Part shown: piece after piece, positions 59,982-64,000 of the stretch
Position numbering within the stretch: position 1 is the first letter of the stretch
Layout: each line of letters opens with the position of its first letter
NCBI GenBank assembly: GCA_965227045.1
Contig: OZ245718.1
Location: forward strand, 1,674,001 to 1,738,000
Length of the DNA stretch: 64,000 nt
Reading direction: 5' to 3'
From: UBA10649 sp965227045
GTDB lineage: Bacteria > Actinomycetota > Actinomycetes > S36-B12
Notes under the pieces: model-generated
What the model saw: the letters and a program-made list of their open reading frames with translations, nothing else
What the model was told of the DNA's origin: nothing
Databases searched by the model: none
Translations under genes and position numbers: made by a program

Positions 59982-60887
59982 TTAGGCCTCCTGGCGAAGG
60001 TCCGCGCCGATGTCGAGCACGGGCGCGGAATGGGTGAGGGCTCCGACCGCAAGGTAGTCGACTCCCGTTGCCGCGACATCGGCGGCAACGGAAAGGGACA
60101 GGCCGCCGGAAGCTTCGAGCAGGGCTCGACCGTTGTTGCGGCGCACGGCTTCGGACATCTCCTCAACCGAGAAGTTGTCGAGCAGGACGAGATCAGCACC
60201 CGCGGACAGCACATCATCGAACTGCTCCAGCGAGTCGACTTCGACCTCCACAGCGATACCCGGGAACCGGTCGCGAACCGCGGCGAAAGCCTCGGCCACT
60301 CCACCTGCCGCGACGACATGGTTGTCCTTGACGAGCGCCGCGTCCGAGAGCGACATGCGGTGATTGACCCCTCCCCCGCATCGGACCGCGTACTTCTCCA
60401 GCCGTCGCATTCCGGGAGTCGTCTTACGAGTGTCGCGGATGGCGGCCGATGTCCCCGCAACAGCGTCGACCCACGCGCGGGTCAGCGTCGCGATGCCACT
60501 GAGGTGACCGAGCAGGTTGAGCGCAGGCCGCTCTGCCTGCAGAAGCGGATGGGTCGGCGCCGTGACGGAGACCAGTACATCTCCCGAGTTAACGGCCGAG
60601 CCATCGTCGACGAGCATCCGAACGGTGGCGTCGGCACCGCACACGTAGTCGAATACGGCGGCCGCGACCGGCACTCCGGCGGCGACGCCGCGGGTGCGAG
60701 CAACGAGATCGAGGGTCGACCGCTGGCCCAGCGGCACGGTGGCGACGGTCGTCACGTCGACGCCTCCGTCGAGGTCCTCGTCGACGGCTAGCGCGATCAG
60801 ACGCTCGATCTGATCCGGATCCAGCCCAGCGTCGGACAGGAGAGAGCGCACGCCGGCCGAGATCCGCGATGACTCGTACGCGGTCAT
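59982..60887 (-). CDS. nadC: Nicotinate-nucleotide pyrophosphorylase (carboxylating)
   Basis: Turns quinolinate and PRPP into nicotinate mononucleotide. The 301-residue protein has VDEDLDGGVDVTTVATVP, ERPALNLLGHLSGIATLTRAWVDAV, TRKTTPGMRRLEKYAVRCGGGVNHRMSLSDAALVKDNHV and ADLVLLDNFS, shown here as successive blocks of the family. ATG 60887 overlaps the nadB stop by four bases; upstream in-frame sequence is not homologous. Confidence 0.97.
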   Translation of the reverse strand: MTAYESSRISAGVRSLLSDAGLDPDQIERLIALAVDEDLDGGVDVTTVATVPLGQRSTLDLVARTRGVAAGVPVAAAVFDYVCGADATVRMLVDDGSAVNSGDVLVSVTAPTHPLLQAERPALNLLGHLSGIATLTRAWVDAVAGTSAAIRDTRKTTPGMRRLEKYAVRCGGGVNHRMSLSDAALVKDNHVVAAGGVAEAFAAVRDRFPGIAVEVEVDSLEQFDDVLSAGADLVLLDNFSVEEMSEAVRRNNGRALLEASGGLSLSVAADVAATGVDYLAVGALTHSAPVLDIGADLRQEA

Positions 60888-62527
60888 GACGTCGCTCCCG
60901 TGACGGCTTCCTCGCGGGTCACAAGTTCCCCGTCGTCGTTGACACTGCTGACCAGCCGCACGCGCCACCTCGCGTCGTCGCGATCGGGGAAGTCCTCACG
61001 CCAGTGCGAGCCGCGAGTCTCCTGGCGCATCAGCGCCTGGCGGACCAGAAGCGTGGAGATCTGGTGCAGGTTCGTCGTCTCCCAATCCTCCGTCGAGGGC
61101 TGAGCATCCGTGGCAACGCCGAACTCCGCGAGTTCCTTCGTAGCGTGCTCGAGGGAGTCGGCGCTGCGGAGCACGCCCGCATCGATCTCCATCACCTGCT
61201 GCATTGACCGACGAACCCTATGCGGGAGAAGTCCGCCGCTCGCGGGCAGCGGCAGGGGATCGCGGGACTCCGTCGCGTCCTCGCCGACGGCGGAGATGAT
61301 TCGCCGGGCGAACACCAGGCCCTCCAGGAGCGAGTTGGACGCGAGGCGGTTCGCGCCGTGAACTCCCGTGCAGGCAACCTCGCCGCACGCGTACAAGCCG
61401 GGGATCGACGCGCGGCCCCATAGATCGGTCCGCACGCCGCCCGAGACATAGTGCTGCGCCGGCGCAACCGGGATGAGATCGGTGACCGGATCGATGCCGC
61501 GCGCGCGGCACGACTCGAGGATGGTCGGGAAGCGCTGCAACCACGTGTCGGCACCCAGCATCCGCCCGTCGAGCCAGACGTGCGGGCTGCCCTCCTCTCG
61601 CATGCGGCGCATGATCGCCTTGGCGACGACATCGCGGGGCGCGAGGTCGGCGAGCTCATGCTGGTCGAGCATGAACCGCCTGCCATCGCCGTCGAGCAGC
61701 ACCGCGCCCTCACCGCGCACGGCCTCCGACACGAGCGGTTGCTGGCCCTGGGCGAGCGGGCCCAGCCACATGACCGTCGGGTGGAACTGCACGAACTCCA
61801 GGTCTGCGACATCCGCGCCGGCGCGAAGGGCGAGCGCGACACCGTCGCCGGTGGAGACGTACGGATTCGTAGTCTGCCCGAAGACCTGGCCGAATCCCCC
61901 GGTCGCCAGGATGACGGTCGGCGCGAGAGCGGCCCCGACACCGTCGCGCTGGCCCGAGCCCATGACGTGAAGGGTGACTCCCTGCGCTGCACCCCGGTCG
62001 TCGCGGAGCAGGTCGATGGCAAGGGCGTTCTCGACGACCTCGATGCCCGAGTCCTCGCGCACGGCCGCAACCAGCGCCCGGGAGATTTCTGCGCCAGTGG
62101 CATCGCCGCCCGCATGCGCGATGCGATCGCGGTGGTGCCCGCCTTCGCGACCGAGGGCGATCGCCCCGCTCGCATCGCGATCGAAGCGTGCACCGGTCTG
62201 GATGAGTTCGCGCACGGCCGACGGACCCTCGGTCACCAGAATCCGGACAGCCTCCTCGTCGCACAGTCCAACGCCCGCGATCAGCGTGTCCTGCAGGTGC
62301 TCCTCCGGGGAGTCGTCCTCCGCGAGCGCAGCAGCGATACCACCCTGGGCCCAGCGCGTGGATCCTTCGTTTACCTGCGCCTTGGTGACGAGAAGCACCG
62401 TGCGTCCAATGGCTCGCGCACGAAGCGCTGCGGTGAGACCGGCCACGCCGGATCCGACGACGATGACGTCGGCTCGGGCGGTCCAGCCCGGAGCGGCGGC
62501 CCATAGCTTTCGCGCAAACACGGTCAC
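60884..62527 (-). CDS. nadB: L-aspartate oxidase
   Basis: Oxidises aspartate to iminoaspartate for quinolinate. The 547-residue flavoprotein opens with ADVIVVGSGVAGLTAALRA (FAD loop), then STRWAQGGIAAAL, FGQVFGQTTNPYVSTGDG, EFVQFHPTVMW and CTGVHGANRLASNSLLEGLVFARR. The C-terminal helical domain is complete. GTG 62527 overlaps the panC stop by four bases. nadA is not between nadB and nadC, and none was seen in the window, so the quinolinate synthase gene must lie elsewhere. Confidence 0.97.
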   Translation of the reverse strand: MTVFARKLWAAAPGWTARADVIVVGSGVAGLTAALRARAIGRTVLLVTKAQVNEGSTRWAQGGIAAALAEDDSPEEHLQDTLIAGVGLCDEEAVRILVTEGPSAVRELIQTGARFDRDASGAIALGREGGHHRDRIAHAGGDATGAEISRALVAAVREDSGIEVVENALAIDLLRDDRGAAQGVTLHVMGSGQRDGVGAALAPTVILATGGFGQVFGQTTNPYVSTGDGVALALRAGADVADLEFVQFHPTVMWLGPLAQGQQPLVSEAVRGEGAVLLDGDGRRFMLDQHELADLAPRDVVAKAIMRRMREEGSPHVWLDGRMLGADTWLQRFPTILESCRARGIDPVTDLIPVAPAQHYVSGGVRTDLWGRASIPGLYACGEVACTGVHGANRLASNSLLEGLVFARRIISAVGEDATESRDPLPLPASGGLLPHRVRRSMQQVMEIDAGVLRSADSLEHATKELAEFGVATDAQPSTEDWETTNLHQISTLLVRQALMRQETRGSHWREDFPDRDDARWRVRLVSSVNDDGELVTREEAVTGATS

Positions 62528-63375
62528 TGGGCACCGACCCAGCAGGGCACGTTGTCGATCAGGCGAGTCGATCCGATGCGCACGGCGATCAGTGCCCGGG
62601 CCGGACCGGTCTCGGGAGCCGGCCCGAGGTCGGGATCGGTGACCTCGAGGTAGTCAAGGGCAATGCCGGCTGTCGCCGCGACGACCTCGCGTCCAGCGGC
62701 GACGGCGATGTCGGTCCCGTCGGACAGCGACGCGGCCACCGTCTCGAGCGCGTGCGGGATGGTGGTGGCAATCGCACGCTCCTCGCTGGTGAGGTACCTG
62801 TTGCGACTGCTACGCGCCAGGCCGTCGGCCTCTCTCACCGTCGGCACGCCCTCGATGCGGACGGCCATATTGAGGTCCTGCACCATCCGCCTGATGAGCA
62901 CCAACTGCTGGTAATCCTTCTCGCCGAAATACGCGGAGTCGGGCGCGGTCATGGCAAGGAACTTATGCACCACCGTGAGCACGCCCGCGAAGTGCCCCTT
63001 CCGCGTGATCCCCTCGAGGATGTCGCCGAGAGGGCCGGGATTGACCGTGACCGCATCGGCAGGCATGCCGTCGGGTGCGCCGTAGACCTCGCTGACGGTC
63101 GGGGTGAAGACAAGGTCGACCCCGGAGTCGGCGCAGATCGCGACGTCATCGTCGAGTGTGCGCGGGTAGCGATCGAAGTCCTCCCCCGGCGCGAACTGCG
63201 AGGGGTTGACGAAGATCGTCGCGATCACCGTCCCGTCGGCGCCGACCGCACGGCGCGCGGCGCGCATCAGCTCGGCGTGCCCGTCGTGCAATGCGCCCAT
63301 GGTCATGACGACGGCCGAGTCGCCTTCGCCTCGCTCGGCCGCAGTCAGCTCCGGAGCCGACGTGACGACCCTCAT
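62524..63375 (-). CDS. panC: Pantothenate synthetase
   Basis: Joins pantoate and beta-alanine with ATP. The 283-residue protein has MTMGALHDGHAELMRAAR with the HxGH-like site, TIFVNPSQFAPGEDFDRYPRT, YFGEKDYQQLVLIRRMV and the KMSKS-like SSRNRYLT. It overlaps the DUF2520 gene upstream and nadB downstream by four bases. panD is not adjacent. Confidence 0.97.
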   Translation of the reverse strand: MRVVTSAPELTAAERGEGDSAVVMTMGALHDGHAELMRAARRAVGADGTVIATIFVNPSQFAPGEDFDRYPRTLDDDVAICADSGVDLVFTPTVSEVYGAPDGMPADAVTVNPGPLGDILEGITRKGHFAGVLTVVHKFLAMTAPDSAYFGEKDYQQLVLIRRMVQDLNMAVRIEGVPTVREADGLARSSRNRYLTSEERAIATTIPHALETVAASLSDGTDIAVAAGREVVAATAGIALDYLEVTDPDLGPAPETGPARALIAVRIGSTRLIDNVPCWVGAQ

Positions 63376-64000
63376 CGGTCTCCCCCTCGGGCCACCGGTG
63401 ACAGCACGGCGAGCAGCTCCCCCGCTGCGTCGAGATCGATGAGTCCAGCAGACAGCGCGCGGTCAGCGGTCAGTCGCGCGAGCGCCTGGTATCCCGAGGC
63501 GGCTGCCGGCGACACCAGTTCGATTCGGCGTAAGTGCTCGGCAACCGTGCTCGCGTCGCCGCGGGCCACCGGTCCGGTGAGCGCCGCGTCGCCGTGGCGA
63601 AGCGCGTTGTCGAGGGAGGCGCTGAGTAGCGGAGCCATGAGACGTTCGGGCTCGGACATCCCCGCATCGCGCAGCAGCTCAAGAGACTGCAGGACCACGG
63701 TCATCAGGAAGTTCGCGCCGAATGCGACGCCTGCGTGATACAGCCCGCGTGCTTCCGCCGGAACCCACACCGGATCGCCGCCCATCTCCACGACGAGTGC
63801 CTCAGCCACCGGCCGTACCGCGTCCGGCGCGGTTACCCCGAACGGGCAGTCAGCCAGCCGTGCGAGATCCACGCTCGTGCCGGTGAAGGTCATCACCGGA
63901 TGGATTGCCATGCCAAGGGCGCCGACGAGGGTCGCCGGCTCCAGGACGTCGGTGCCGAACCTGCCGGAGGGATGCGCGACGAACTGGCCCGCGTGAAGAG
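63372..64000 (-). CDS. DUF2520 Rossmann-type protein (N-terminus off window)
   Basis: The frame is open to the right edge (63912-64000 reads HAGQFVAHPSGRFGTDVLEP and on), so the gene enters from outside. The visible part includes GMAIHPVMTFTGTSVDLARL, WVPAEARGLYHAGVAFGANF, and a helical C-terminus. These match the DUF2520 C-terminal domain of NADP-binding Rossmann proteins that stand upstream of panC in many actinobacteria. The nucleotide-binding domain must lie outside. Family members may act as ketopantoate-like reductases, which is not established. Confidence 0.88.
   Translation of the reverse strand, partial: LHAGQFVAHPSGRFGTDVLEPATLVGALGMAIHPVMTFTGTSVDLARLADCPFGVTAPDAVRPVAEALVVEMGGDPVWVPAEARGLYHAGVAFGANFLMTVVLQSLELLRDAGMSEPERLMAPLLSASLDNALRHGDAALTGPVARGDASTVAEHLRRIELVSPAAASGYQALARLTADRALSAGLIDLDAAGELLAVLSPVARGGDR

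Noticed and set aside
1..64000. CRISPR arrays, insertion sequences, prophage, toxin-antitoxin pairs
   Set aside because: No regularly spaced direct repeats, transposase, integrase, phage structural or toxin-like genes were seen in any frame.

Overview
The window is GC-rich, densely packed chromosomal DNA from an actinobacterium (Actinomycetota). Evidence: many GTG starts; many 1-4 base start/stop overlaps; repeated TANNNT boxes placed 6-7 bases before start codons, the layout of leaderless transcription; and actinobacterial gene orders (eno-ftsB-like-DUF501-ppx; a DUF2520 protein-panC-nadB-nadC-coaX run next to lysS; rplY-pth-cysQ-mfd-surA-like-mazG). No phage, transposon, CRISPR array or rRNA was seen. 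Only one gene-free stretch passes 300 bases (25473-25776), and it is a divergent control region.

1-11.2 kb: a PAS-AraC regulator (cut by the left edge) diverges from bifunctional putA. Then come a potassium channel, a SulP transporter, a DUF1345-like membrane protein, a cystathionine gamma-synthase type enzyme, msrA and a two-component system. 11.2-16.2 kb: divergent from that system is a five-gene operon: MacA-like adaptor, ABC ATPase, MacB-like permease, an anchored protein and a lipoprotein. Three of its products share Phe-Pro-Gly-Gly-Gly low-complexity segments. 16.2-20.6 kb: cystathionine beta-synthase, a small protein behind a 7-codon mini-ORF, a Bax inhibitor-1 protein, a small protein, an odd tRNA, a family 5 uracil-DNA glycosylase and a dienelactone hydrolase.

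20.6-29.7 kb is a glucoside utilisation locus: GH1 beta-glucosidase, two permeases and a binding lipoprotein on the minus strand, a divergent ATPase, then GH13 alpha-glucosidase and a LacI regulator. LacI-type operators lie in both control regions. 29.7-33 kb: ppx, DUF501, an FtsB-like protein and enolase. 33-35.7 kb: a beta-propeller protein and a NERD-helicase fusion. 35.7-49.8 kb: a long minus-strand run from glmU through prs, rplY, pth, cysQ, mfd, a SurA-like lipoprotein, mazG, a DUF885 peptidase, a PLP aldolase/deaminase and an FAD oxidase. 50-55.7 kb: tRNA-Gln, a TetR-controlled fatty acid desaturase and a MarR-linked MMPL transporter with a duplicated extracellular segment. 55.7-64 kb: amidase, GNAT acetyltransferase, lysS, a HAD protein, and the NAD/CoA precursor genes coaX, nadC, nadB, panC and a DUF2520 protein cut by the right edge.

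Points that stand out: pth seems to start with ATT; a tRNA carries a UAA anticodon on a short class I body; a 20-bp-armed palindrome occurs twice, each time between convergent genes; three convergent gene pairs overlap through a shared CTAG. Most genes are ordinary housekeeping. The best candidate for an under-described system is the FPGGG efflux-type operon.
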